Of a stretch of DNA of 64,000 bases, positions 8,819-17,534 are shown piece by piece. How positions within the stretch are numbered: position 1 is the first letter of the stretch; each line of letters starts with the position of its first letter. Position numbers and translations under genes: made by a program. Origin of the DNA: Alphaproteobacteria bacterium (GTDB taxonomy: Bacteria > Pseudomonadota > Alphaproteobacteria > Caulobacterales > Caulobacteraceae); contig JANYET010000066.1 of the NCBI GenBank assembly GCA_025359785.1, positions 124,001 to 188,000 on the forward strand, written 5' to 3'. Under the pieces are notes generated by a model. That model saw nothing but the letters and a program-made list of their open reading frames with translations, ran no database searches and was not told where the DNA came from.

Positions 8819-10312
8819 TTACTTTCCGGAGGCCGGCGCCGTGGGGATGGGAACGATTTCACCGCGCAGCTGAAGGCGCGGCGCGGGGGTGGCGGCGGCT
8901 AACGGCCCGACCGCCCGCGGCTGGACCGGACCGCGCAGGTCGTGGGCCATCGGCTTGTCCAGCGCCTTGCCGAACAGCAGCAGATCCGTGGTCGAGGGTT
9001 CGGCGCCGGCCAGGGTCTTGTCCTTGGCGCCGTCGATGTCGGTCTGGGTCACGATGTGCGGGGTGACGATGATCAGCAGCTCGGTCTCGTTGCGCTTGAA
9101 GCGCGTCGAGCGGAACAGGGCCGAAAGGATCGGAACCGAGCCCAGGCCGGGAATCTGGCTCACGTCGTTCTGCGCGGAGTGCTGGAACAGGCCGCCGATC
9201 ACCAGGGACTCGCCGTCGCGCATTTCGACGGTGGTGTTGGCGCGCCGCACCGTCAGCGCCGGGATCGTCACGTTGTCGATGCGCACGGTGTTGGTGGGGT
9301 CGAGCGCGCTGACTTCAGGCACGACCTGCAGCTTGATCTTGCCATCTTCCTGAACCGTCGGCGTGAAGTCGAGCTTCACCCCGTACTGGCGGAACTCGAT
9401 GGTGATCAGGTTGACGCCGCTGGGCACCGGGAACGGGAACTCGCCGCCGGCCAGGAAGCTCGCCTTCTCGCCGGACATCGCCACGAGGTCGGGCCGCGCC
9501 AGAGTGCGGATCGAGCCGTTGGCTTCGAGAGCCGCCAATTGCGCGTTGATCGCCGTATGGCCGATGCGTCCGACGATACCGAGCGCCCCGATCGCCGGAC
9601 TCGAGCCGACCAGACCCACCAGGGGAAACTGGCCGCCGACCGGCACGATCGGGTGCCCGACGATATTGGCGCCCTGCTGAAAGGCGAAGGATTGATTGCC
9701 GAGCTCCGTGCCGACCCCGAGATCGCGCGACGTCGATCGCGTGGCCTCCAGGATGCGCACCTCCAGCATCACCTGCGTGCCGCTGACGTGCAGCATCGAG
9801 GTGACCGCGTCCGGGGCGAACTTCTGAGCGATGGCGGTGGCGCGGATCGCCGCGCCGGGACTGGACACGTTGCCGGTCAGCAGCACGCTGTCGCCCATCG
9901 ACTGCACCTTGATATGCTCGGCGGGCAGGGCCTGATCGAGGTCGTTCTGCAAGGCCTGGGCATCCAGGCCGACACGGATGTCGATCACCTGCAGCAGCCG
10001 TCCGCCCGGCCCGTAGACCAGCAGGTTGGTGGCGCCGGTCTCGATGCCGCGGACGTAGAAGCTGCGGTCGGTGGTGGCGATCACCTCGGCGATGTCGGGC
10101 TGCGAGACGACGATCTTGGTCGCGGGTTCATCCAGGCGATAGGACAGCGACTTGTCCTTCGGCACGGAGATCACGCGGCTGGGGGCCTGTTCGCTGACCA
10201 TGGCGTCGGCGAAGGCGGGCGTGGCGACGGCGGTCGCGCCGATGAGGGCGAGCGCGGCGACGCCGGCGGCGATGAGATTACGCGGCATGGTCATGGGCTC
10301 CAGGCGGCTCAC
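8819..10312 (-). CDS. cpaC: CpaC/RcpA outer-membrane secretin of the Tad pilus
   Basis: This 497-residue secretin has a signal peptide ending near ATPAFADA (about residue 35), an N-terminal pilus-formation domain (ISVPKDKSLSYRLDEPATKI) and a BON-like section. The C-terminal secretin domain includes VPVGGQFPLVG and ESLVIGGLFQ. It forms the outer-membrane channel for the pilus. The ATG overlaps the cpaB stop as ATGA (10309-10312). Internal ATGs at codons 7 and 9 are alternative starts that would give a more typical signal peptide. Confidence 0.94.
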   Translation of the reverse strand: MSRLEPMTMPRNLIAAGVAALALIGATAVATPAFADAMVSEQAPSRVISVPKDKSLSYRLDEPATKIVVSQPDIAEVIATTDRSFYVRGIETGATNLLVYGPGGRLLQVIDIRVGLDAQALQNDLDQALPAEHIKVQSMGDSVLLTGNVSSPGAAIRATAIAQKFAPDAVTSMLHVSGTQVMLEVRILEATRSTSRDLGVGTELGNQSFAFQQGANIVGHPIVPVGGQFPLVGLVGSSPAIGALGIVGRIGHTAINAQLAALEANGSIRTLARPDLVAMSGEKASFLAGGEFPFPVPSGVNLITIEFRQYGVKLDFTPTVQEDGKIKLQVVPEVSALDPTNTVRIDNVTIPALTVRRANTTVEMRDGESLVIGGLFQHSAQNDVSQIPGLGSVPILSALFRSTRFKRNETELLIIVTPHIVTQTDIDGAKDKTLAGAEPSTTDLLLFGKALDKPMAHDLRGPVQPRAVGPLAAATPAPRLQLRGEIVPIPTAPASGK

Positions 10313-11262
10313 GCGGGCTTCGACGATGACGAGGGGCTGGCGGTGGGCTCCGGCAACGCGGCGGGCGCAGCCGGCGCGGCGGGGGCCGCCTTCGGCATGC
10401 GCGGCTTGTGGGCCGCGCCGCTACCGGCTTCCACGACGACGATCATCTTGGGTTCAGCCGGCGGGCCGGCCAGGGCGGGGCCGCTGAACCGGCGGATCGG
10501 GGCGCGGTTGCGCGGCGCCGGGGGCCGGCCGCCGCCCACGAAGTTGGCGGTATGCATCGGCGCGGTCTGGGCCACCTCGACCGAGCCGCTCTTGCGCAGC
10601 GCCAGCGACAGCTTGCCGAGGTCGGCGGCGACCGCCAGCTTCTGGGCGTCGGGCACCGAGACTTCCAGGGTGGCGGTGCTGGGCGTGGCCGGCTTGTTGG
10701 AGGCCGGGTCCTCGTTCAGGTCGACGCCGAGGACGCGGATGTTCTGGGTCACCACCTCGGAGACAAAGCTGCGGCTCTGGCCTTCGGGGGTCAGGTCGCG
10801 CATCAGCACCACGTCGACCCGGTCGCCCGGCAAGGCGTGGCCGCCGACGCCGGTGACGTCGGTCACCTTGATCGTGTAGGCGCGCATGCCGTCGGAGATC
10901 TCCGCGGCGATCGAGGCGCGCGCGCCGGGCCCGGAGAGCTTGGCGGGCAGGATCGGCTCGCGGCTGGCGATCTGGGTCAGGGCGACGGGCGCGCCGCCAT
11001 GATCCTGGGCCAGCACCTGGGCCACGGTGGAAAAGGCGCCGTCCGGCACGGCGTTGGCCGGCAGCTTCAGGATATCGAGCTTGCCCGCCTCCAGCCGGTC
11101 GCCGAACTTCAGCGTCGACTTGGCGACCACGACCGGCACGCCCACGGCCGGGGCGACCTTGGCCACGGCGGCGGAGGACGGCATCATGGTCTTGGCGACC
11201 ACGAGGGCTCCGAGACCGAACAGGGCGCAGGCCCCGAGACTGACGATGGTGACTACACGCAT
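10309..11262 (-). CDS. cpaB: CpaB/RcpC pilus assembly protein
   Basis: The product has 317 residues with an N-terminal membrane anchor (about 4-24), an SAF domain (VPVVVAKSTLKFGDRLEAGK) and the RcpC/CpaB core (ALPGDRVDVVLMRDLTP). The last 45 residues are an Ala/Pro/Ser-rich tail. CpaB is the periplasmic inner-membrane partner of the secretin. It is the first gene of the visible tad block, so the operon promoter should lie in 11263-11400. No pilin or prepilin peptidase gene precedes it. Confidence 0.92.
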   Translation of the reverse strand: MRVVTIVSLGACALFGLGALVVAKTMMPSSAAVAKVAPAVGVPVVVAKSTLKFGDRLEAGKLDILKLPANAVPDGAFSTVAQVLAQDHGGAPVALTQIASREPILPAKLSGPGARASIAAEISDGMRAYTIKVTDVTGVGGHALPGDRVDVVLMRDLTPEGQSRSFVSEVVTQNIRVLGVDLNEDPASNKPATPSTATLEVSVPDAQKLAVAADLGKLSLALRKSGSVEVAQTAPMHTANFVGGGRPPAPRNRAPIRRFSGPALAGPPAEPKMIVVVEAGSGAAHKPRMPKAAPAAPAAPAALPEPTASPSSSSKPA

Positions 11263-11352
11263 GAGGGAAACCGTTCGCCGAAAAGCCTTTTGAGATCGTG
11301 ACCTTAGGGAGCGGAGACTTGCGATATCCCCAACAAACCTAGTGAATGCGCC

Positions 11353-11384
11353 GTCAAGCTTGATGAACGGTGAAGCAGCTTGAC
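11353..11384. promoter_or_regulatory. Inverted repeat upstream of cpaB
   Basis: GTCAAGCT (11353-11360) and AGCTTGAC (11377-11384) form a perfect 8-base inverted repeat around a 16-base loop. They lie in the 239-base divergent gap between cpaB and the aldo/keto reductase gene, about 100 bases upstream of cpaB. It may be an operator. No confident promoter elements or CtrA-type sites were seen elsewhere in this gap. Confidence 0.3.
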
Positions 11385-11501
11385 CATAAGCGCCGTGGCT
11401 TGCCGCTTCGCCCCCGCCGAGGATGCGGTTAGGGTCGCCTCCGCCTCGCGCGGCAGCGTCGCCGCAACGGCCAGCAACACGGGATTTCGGAGGGTGCGAT
11501 C

Positions 11502-12431
11502 ATGAAGATGCGGCGGCTGGGGACCTCGGGCCTGAAGGTCAGCGAGGTCGGTCTGGGCTGTAACAATTTCGGTATGCGCATCGACCAGGCCGCGACGCAG
11601 GGCGTCGTCGACGCCGCGATCGAGGCCGGGATCACCCTGTTCGACACCGCCGACATCTATGGTGGAACCAAATCCGAGGAATTCCTCGGCAAGGCGCTGG
11701 GCAAGCGGCGGGGCGACATCGTGCTGGCCACCAAGTTCGGCATGCGGATCGGCGACGACGAGCGCAGGAGGGGTGGCTCGCGGCGCTGGATCATGCGGGC
11801 GGTCGAGGACAGCCTGACGCGGCTCGGAACCGACTACATCGACCTTTACCAATTGCACGCGCCGGACGCCGACACGCCGATCGACGAGACCCTGCGCGCC
11901 CTCGACGACCTGGTGAGCCAGGGCAAGGTCCGCTACCTCGGCAATTCCAACTTCAGTGGATGGCAGATCGCCGACGCTGACTGGACCTCGGCCGGTGGCT
12001 CGCGGTTCGTCTCGGCCCAGAACCTCTATTCCCTGCTGGAAAGGAAGGTGGAGTTCGAGGTCCTGCCGGCCTGCGAGCACTTTGGCCTGGGCTTCCTGCC
12101 GTTCTTCCCCTTGGCCTCGGGCCTGCTGAGCGGCAAGTACCGGCGCGGCGAGCCGCCGCCGAACGACAGCCGCCTGGCCGCCTGGGGCGCGCGGGGCGCG
12201 GCGGCCATGAGCGACAAGAACTTCGACAAGGTCGAAGCGCTCGCGGCCTGGGCCGAGGCGCGTGGCCACACGATCCTGGAACTGGCTTTCGCCTGGCTGC
12301 TCGGCCACCCGGTTGTATCCTCGGTGATCGCCGGCGCCACCACGCCCGAACAGGTGAGGACCAACGCCGCGACCGCCGCCTGGGCGCTGACCCCGGAAGA
12401 GGTCGACGAGGTCGGAAAGCTGATTTCGTGA
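11502..12431 (+). CDS. Aldo/keto reductase
   Basis: This 309-residue protein has the full aldo/keto reductase signature. The catalytic tetrad is visible as Asp and Tyr in DTADIYGGTKSE, Lys in LATKFG and His in YQLHAPD. The TIM-barrel C-terminus carries the NADP-binding pattern VIAGATTPEQV. A CGGAGGG ribosome site lies about 7 bases before the ATG. It reduces an aldehyde or ketone with NADPH; the YajO/Tas-like subgroup acts on varied substrates. A CoA-transferase gene follows after 24 bases on the same strand. Confidence 0.93.
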   Translation: MKMRRLGTSGLKVSEVGLGCNNFGMRIDQAATQGVVDAAIEAGITLFDTADIYGGTKSEEFLGKALGKRRGDIVLATKFGMRIGDDERRRGGSRRWIMRAVEDSLTRLGTDYIDLYQLHAPDADTPIDETLRALDDLVSQGKVRYLGNSNFSGWQIADADWTSAGGSRFVSAQNLYSLLERKVEFEVLPACEHFGLGFLPFFPLASGLLSGKYRRGEPPPNDSRLAAWGARGAAAMSDKNFDKVEALAAWAEARGHTILELAFAWLLGHPVVSSVIAGATTPEQVRTNAATAAWALTPEEVDEVGKLIS

Positions 12432-12455
12432 CTCTTCATCCCCGCGGAACTTGAA

Positions 12456-13679
12456 ATGTACGACCTCCTGAAAGGCCTCCGCGTAGTCGAGGGCTCGGCG
12501 TTCGTGGCGGCGCCGACCTGTGGGCTCTATCTGGCGCAGATGGGCGCCGAGGTGATCCGCTTCGACAACATCGGTGGCGGGCCGGACTTCCGCCGCTGGC
12601 CGCTCGCGGAGGACGGGTCGAGCCTCTATTGGGAGGGGCTGAACAAGGGCAAGAAGTCGGTGGCGATCGACCTGGCCGCGCCGGCGGGCCGGGAGATCGC
12701 CCAGCGGCTGGCGACGGCGCCGGGCCCCGAGGCCGGGCTCTTCGTCACCAACTTCCCGGTGGACGGGTTCCTGTCCTACAAGACCCTGAAAGCCCTGCGC
12801 GACGACCTGATTTGCGTCCGGGTCATGGGCTGGGCCGATGGCGCGCAGGGCATGGACTATACGATCAACGCGGCGCTGGGCCTGCCGCAGATGACCGGGC
12901 CGGCGGATGACCCCCGGCCGGTGAACCATGTGCTGGCCGCCTGGGACCTGCTGACCGGCGCCTACTGCGCCTTTGGCCTGGTTTCGGCGCTGCTGGCGCG
13001 GACCCGCGACGGCCAGGGCCGGGAGATCCGCGCGCCCCTGTCCGACATCGGGGCGGCGACCATGGCCAACCTGGGCTTTACCGCCGAGACGGCGCTGGCC
13101 GGCCATCAACGGCCGCGCCTGGGGAACGACATCTTCGGCGCCTTCGGCCGCGACTTCACGACGAAGGACGGCCAGACCCTGATGCTGCTGGCGATCACGC
13201 CCAAGCAGTGGAGCAAGGCGCTGGAGGTGCTGGGCCTGGCGGCGGCGGTCGCGGTGCTGGAGGCCGAACTCGGCGTCTCGTTCGCCACCGACGAGGGGCT
13301 GCGGTTCACGCACCGCGCCCGGCTCTATCCGCTGTTCGAGCGGGCCTTCGCGGGACGCACGGCGGCGGACCTGGGGCCGGCGTTCGACGCCGGCGGCGTG
13401 ACCTGGGGCGCCTATCAGCCGCTGGAGGCCGCGCTGAACGATCGGCGGCTCTACAAAGACAACCCGGCCTTCGAGACCATCCGCCACCCCAGCGGGCTCA
13501 GCTACCCCGCGCCGGGCGCCATGGCGACGATCCCGCAGGACAGGCGGGGGCCGGTGCAACCGGCGCCAAGGCTCGGCCAGCACACCGACGAGGTGCTGGC
13601 CGATCTGTTGGGGATGGGCGGAACCGAGATCGGGCGCCTACATGATGCCGGTGTGGTCGCGGGAGCCGACGGACGATGA
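12456..13679 (+). CDS. Class III CoA-transferase (CaiB/BaiF family)
   Basis: This 407-residue protein opens with the family start pattern LLKGLRVVEGSAFVAAPTCG. The probable catalytic Asp is D134 in GMDYTINAALG, where family III enzymes form an aspartyl-CoA thioester. It would transfer CoA between carboxylic acids. The sequence is close to the CaiB/alpha-methylacyl-CoA racemase branch, so racemase activity is also possible. It follows the aldo/keto reductase and overlaps the next secreted-protein gene as ATGA. Confidence 0.9.
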   Translation: MYDLLKGLRVVEGSAFVAAPTCGLYLAQMGAEVIRFDNIGGGPDFRRWPLAEDGSSLYWEGLNKGKKSVAIDLAAPAGREIAQRLATAPGPEAGLFVTNFPVDGFLSYKTLKALRDDLICVRVMGWADGAQGMDYTINAALGLPQMTGPADDPRPVNHVLAAWDLLTGAYCAFGLVSALLARTRDGQGREIRAPLSDIGAATMANLGFTAETALAGHQRPRLGNDIFGAFGRDFTTKDGQTLMLLAITPKQWSKALEVLGLAAAVAVLEAELGVSFATDEGLRFTHRARLYPLFERAFAGRTAADLGPAFDAGGVTWGAYQPLEAALNDRRLYKDNPAFETIRHPSGLSYPAPGAMATIPQDRRGPVQPAPRLGQHTDEVLADLLGMGGTEIGRLHDAGVVAGADGR

Positions 13680-14671
13680 AGACGACGCCGAAAATGAAGA
13701 GTCTGGGGTTTGTACTGCTGGCCTCGGCCATTCTCATGGCCGCGCCGGTTGCGGCGGCCGACTATCGCGCGCCGCGCAATGCGCTGGGCCAGCCCGACCT
13801 GCAGGGCGTCTGGAACACCCACTTCCTCTTGCCGATGGAAGCGCAACCCGGCATGCCGAGCCTGACCTTGCCGGAGGCGGAGGCCAAGGCCTACGCCCGC
13901 AAGCTGAACGAGGATGCCGGCAAGCTGGCAATCTTCTCCCAGGACCCCGAAGTGGCCGAAATCCGCGGCGACGCCAGCCGGTCCGACCTGGCCATCGTGC
14001 GCGGCCAGCGGCGCACCCGCCAGGTGGTGCAGCCAGCCGATGGCCTGCTGCCGCTGACCCGCGGCGCGCGCGGCCAGATGCGCTTCATCGAGCAGGCCCT
14101 GCGCACCCAGAGCGAACCGCCGTTCCCGAACGACGGGCCCGAAGGACGGCCAAACTGGGAGCGTTGCGTCGTGGGCTGGGGCCAGCCGCCGATCGTCAGC
14201 ACCAGCGACATCAATCCGCGCCAGATCGTCCAGACCCGTGACGCGGTGGTGATCCTGACGGAGTACGGCCCGGACCTGCGGATCATCCCCTTCACCGACC
14301 AGCATGGCCCGGCGCTGCAAGCCTCGGCCCTGGGCGACGCGATCGCCCATTGGGAGGGTGAGACGCTGGTCATCGAGACCGTCGGCATGCCCGCGAAGGA
14401 CGCCATGCGCGCCTTTCCGATTCTCTTCGTGCCGGCGTCGGCCAAGGTGATCGAGCGCTATACGCGGGTCTCGAAGACCGAGCTGCTCTACCAGTACACG
14501 GTGGTCGATCCGGCGATCTATTCCGGCCCCTGGCTCGCGGAATATTCGCTCTTTGCGACGCCGAAGCCGCTCTACGAATTCGCCTGCCACGAGGGCAATT
14601 ATTCCCTGCCGAATATCCTGGGAGGCGCGCGGCGGGCGGAGCGGGATCGGTCGGCGCAAGGCTTGCCTTGA
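13676..14671 (+). CDS. Secreted protein of unknown function (PDLQGVW family)
   Basis: This 331-residue protein has a signal peptide (about 1-27, cleavage after PVAAA) and the opening motif LGQPDLQGVWNTHF. It ends with YEFACHEGNYSLPNILGGAR. This combination marks a family common in acidobacteria and sphingomonads whose function is unknown. Its start overlaps the CoA-transferase stop by four bases, so a periplasmic protein is coupled to a cytoplasmic enzyme. That suggests a shared substrate pathway, but there is no direct evidence of activity. Confidence 0.75.
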   Translation: MKTTPKMKSLGFVLLASAILMAAPVAAADYRAPRNALGQPDLQGVWNTHFLLPMEAQPGMPSLTLPEAEAKAYARKLNEDAGKLAIFSQDPEVAEIRGDASRSDLAIVRGQRRTRQVVQPADGLLPLTRGARGQMRFIEQALRTQSEPPFPNDGPEGRPNWERCVVGWGQPPIVSTSDINPRQIVQTRDAVVILTEYGPDLRIIPFTDQHGPALQASALGDAIAHWEGETLVIETVGMPAKDAMRAFPILFVPASAKVIERYTRVSKTELLYQYTVVDPAIYSGPWLAEYSLFATPKPLYEFACHEGNYSLPNILGGARRAERDRSAQGLP

Positions 14672-14686
14672 CGGACGCCGACGAGG

Positions 14687-16567
14687 TCAGGCCGCCGTCA
14701 GCTTCACCAGCACCGCGCCTTCGCTGACCTGAGCGCCGAGGGTCACCGACACGGTCTCCACCACGCCGTCGAACGGCGCGGTGAGCGCGTGCTCCATCTT
14801 CATGGCTTCGAGGGTAAGCAGGGCCTGACCCTTGGCCACGGCGTCGCCGGGTTTGACCGACAGGCCGGTGACCTTGCCCGGCATGGGTGAGCGGATGGCG
14901 CCGTCGGAGGCGCCGCCGGCGTCGTCGGCGGCGGGCGGATGGCTGGCGAAGACGAAGGCCTCGCCGGACTCAAAGACCACGATCTGGTCGTCGTCGGTGA
15001 GCAGGACGGAGCGCGGCGCGGCCATCTCGCGGACGGTGGCGATCACCGGATTGCCGGCCAGGAACAGGCGCACCGTATGCTCGGGCGCCGCGTTCAGGCG
15101 GAAGCCCGCCAGGTCGCGCCAGGGCGAGGGATCGGGCGACAGCGTCTCGTCTACCGCCATGGCCGCCTCGGCGGCGGCGGAGAGCGCGGCGGGCGAGGGC
15201 TCCGGCGGGGCGGCGAGGCTTTCGAGGTTGCGCGCGATGAAGCCGGTGTCGAGATCGCCGGCGATAAAATCCGGCGCCTCCAGGCAGCGGGCGAGGAAGC
15301 CGGCGTTGGTCTTCACCGGCCAGACCTCGACGGCGTCACAGGCCTCGGCCAGTTCCGCCAGCGCCGCTTCGCGGGTCTCGGCGTGGGCGATCAGCTTGGC
15401 GATCATCGGGTCGTAGAAGGCGGTGACCTCGCCACCCTCCTCGACCCCGGTGTCGGCGCGCACGGTGAGCGGTAGCGCGAAATGCTCCAGCACGCCGGTC
15501 GAGGGCAGGAAGCCGGTGGTCGGGCTCTCGGCATAGAGTCGGGCCTCGACAGCGTGGCCGGCCAGGCCGATCTGACCTTGCGTCAACGGCAGGGGTTCAC
15601 CGGCCGCGACGCGCAGCTGCCATTCGACCAGGTCGAGGCCAGTGACCATTTCGGTGACCGGGTGCTCCACCTGCAGGCGGGTGTTCATCTCCATGAACCA
15701 GACGCGGTCCGGCCGCAGGCCAGCCGAGGCGTCGGCGATGAATTCGATGGTGCCGGCGCCGACGTAGTTCACGGCCTTGGCGGCCTTCACGGCGGCGTCA
15801 GTGATGGCCGCCCGGGTCGCGGCGTCCATGCCGGGCGCCGGCGCTTCCTCGATCACCTTCTGGTGGCGGCGCTGCAGGGAGCAGTCCCGCTCGTAGAGGT
15901 GGACGACGTTGCCCTGGGTGTCGCCGAACACCTGCACCTCGATGTGCCGTGGCCGGGTGACGTAGGTCTCCAGCAGCACGCGGTCGTCGCCGAACGCGGC
16001 GGCGGCTTCGCGCTTGCAGGAAGCGAGCGCGGCGCTGAAGTCGGCGGCCCTGTCGACCTTGCGCATACCCTTGCCGCCGCCGCCGGCCACGGCCTTGATC
16101 AGTACGGGAAAGCCGATCCGCGCGGCTTCCTTGGCCAGCGTGGCTTCCGCCTGGTCCTCGCCCAGATAGCCCGGCGTCACCGGCACGCCGGCTTTCTGCA
16201 TCAGCGCCTTGGCCGCGTCCTTCAGGCCCATGGCGCGGATCGCTGAGCTGGGTGGGCCGATCCAGATCAGGCCGGCGGCCATGACCGCGTCGGCGAAGTC
16301 GGCGTTCTCGGAAAGGAAACCGTAGCCCGGGTGGATGGCCTCGGCGCCGGTCGCCTTGGCGGCCGCGATGATCTTCTCCGGGACGAGGTAGCTTTCGCGC
16401 GCCGCGGCCGGGCCGATCAGCACGGCCTGGTCGGCGTCGGCCACGTGGGCGGCGCCGGCGTCGGCCTCGGAATAGACGGCGACGGTCTCCAGGCCCATGC
16501 GGCGGGCGGTGGCGAACACCCGGCGGGCGATCTCGCCGCGATTGGCGACCAGGACGGATTTGAACAT
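14687..16567 (-). CDS. Acyl-CoA carboxylase alpha subunit (biotin carboxylase plus biotin carrier)
   Basis: This 626-residue protein begins MFKSVLVANRGEIARR, the usual biotin-carboxylase start. The ATG at 16567 was chosen over an upstream frame that runs into the preceding gene. The ATP-grasp glycine loop AVAGGGGKGMRK and MNTRLQVEHPVTE are present. The C-terminal biotin site is EAMKMEH (biotinyl-Lys). With the beta subunit at 17535 it should form a methylcrotonyl- or geranyl-CoA carboxylase, less likely a propionyl-CoA carboxylase. Its start overlaps the DUF3667 gene stop by one base (TGATG). Confidence 0.93.
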   Translation of the reverse strand: MFKSVLVANRGEIARRVFATARRMGLETVAVYSEADAGAAHVADADQAVLIGPAAARESYLVPEKIIAAAKATGAEAIHPGYGFLSENADFADAVMAAGLIWIGPPSSAIRAMGLKDAAKALMQKAGVPVTPGYLGEDQAEATLAKEAARIGFPVLIKAVAGGGGKGMRKVDRAADFSAALASCKREAAAAFGDDRVLLETYVTRPRHIEVQVFGDTQGNVVHLYERDCSLQRRHQKVIEEAPAPGMDAATRAAITDAAVKAAKAVNYVGAGTIEFIADASAGLRPDRVWFMEMNTRLQVEHPVTEMVTGLDLVEWQLRVAAGEPLPLTQGQIGLAGHAVEARLYAESPTTGFLPSTGVLEHFALPLTVRADTGVEEGGEVTAFYDPMIAKLIAHAETREAALAELAEACDAVEVWPVKTNAGFLARCLEAPDFIAGDLDTGFIARNLESLAAPPEPSPAALSAAAEAAMAVDETLSPDPSPWRDLAGFRLNAAPEHTVRLFLAGNPVIATVREMAAPRSVLLTDDDQIVVFESGEAFVFASHPPAADDAGGASDGAIRSPMPGKVTGLSVKPGDAVAKGQALLTLEAMKMEHALTAPFDGVVETVSVTLGAQVSEGAVLVKLTAA

Positions 16568-17526
16568 CAACGCACCGTCGCCAGACCGATGAGGAACAGA
16601 GCCGCGACCAGCAGACCGAAGGCGACGCTCGACCCTATGAAGAGAACGAACATCCGCAACAGCGTGCCGAAGATGCTCGACCGATAGGTCCCGCGCATGT
16701 GGACGAAGAGATGCGTTGGCGCGAGCCAGAGCGCCCACCCGACGCCGTCAAGCCAGATGCCGGCCAGGAATACCCCTGACAGCAGGAGTCCTTGGAATGA
16801 CAGGGAATGCATCGAGAAAATCAGGTGATCGAAGACGAAAGTGTCCTTCTTGAACACGAACAGCAGGCTGAGCATCAGGGCCGCGATCGGCAGCATGAGC
16901 ACAGCCACCTTCGGGCCCCACTCCTGAATTTCCTGGAAGAAATTCTGTGGGTTGGCCAGCGCGCGCTTCAGCTGAGCCTTCCAGAACATATTCTCCTTGT
17001 CCGAGCCCAAGACCGAAATATTCACCTTCGAGTTGGAGTCGCCGATATGGCTCATCGTGTTGCTGAAAGCCGCCCGATCCTTGTCCGACATGGCATTCAA
17101 TTTGTCGTTTTTTGGCGACAGCAGATTGAAGTCGTTGGCTGATCGGCTGACGCTCAGGCCGCCGGCGAAGAAGACGATCAGCAGGACGATCAGGAACACT
17201 CGTAACGGCGGCACCTGGGCGGCGCGGTGGCCGTCCAGATACTCTCGGGTAAGCTTCCCGGGCCGTGCGATTAGCCGGGGCAGCGTCTTCCAAAGACGCC
17301 CGTCGAGATCGGTGATCCCCTCGAGGGCTTCCAGGCCCAAACGCCAGATGGAGCGGTGATATTGCGCGCCCCGCTGGCCGCAGGCGTAGCACCAGGGGCC
17401 GGCCAGCGCGGTGTGGCAGTTCGCACAGGGCGCGCCGATCGGCAGGCTGTGCTTGGACGCTCGCGCGGTCTCGTGGGCGATGGTGTCCGCCGTGACCGCC
17501 TCGAAGATGTTGTCGCCGTTCGCCAT
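16567..17526 (-). CDS. DUF3667-type membrane protein
   Basis: This 319-residue protein has an N-terminal zinc-ribbon-like motif (CANCH, then CYACGQ) at about residues 34-50. The conserved TDLDGRLWKTLPRL and RPGKLTREYL follow, which identify the DUF3667 family. Hydrophobic segments lie near 110-130, 210-230, 240-265 and 290-318. DUF3667 proteins have no established function. It sits between the two carboxylase subunit genes, eight bases after the beta subunit and overlapping the alpha subunit, so it is surely co-transcribed. Confidence 0.85.
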   Translation of the reverse strand: MANGDNIFEAVTADTIAHETARASKHSLPIGAPCANCHTALAGPWCYACGQRGAQYHRSIWRLGLEALEGITDLDGRLWKTLPRLIARPGKLTREYLDGHRAAQVPPLRVFLIVLLIVFFAGGLSVSRSANDFNLLSPKNDKLNAMSDKDRAAFSNTMSHIGDSNSKVNISVLGSDKENMFWKAQLKRALANPQNFFQEIQEWGPKVAVLMLPIAALMLSLLFVFKKDTFVFDHLIFSMHSLSFQGLLLSGVFLAGIWLDGVGWALWLAPTHLFVHMRGTYRSSIFGTLLRMFVLFIGSSVAFGLLVAALFLIGLATVR

Positions 17527-17534
17527 GGTTCAGC

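Noticed and set aside
11263-11501. Sigma-54 or CtrA-type promoter for the tad block
   Set aside because: No GG-N10-GC element or TTAA-N7-TTAA pair with good fit was found by eye; only a weak inverted repeat is recorded.
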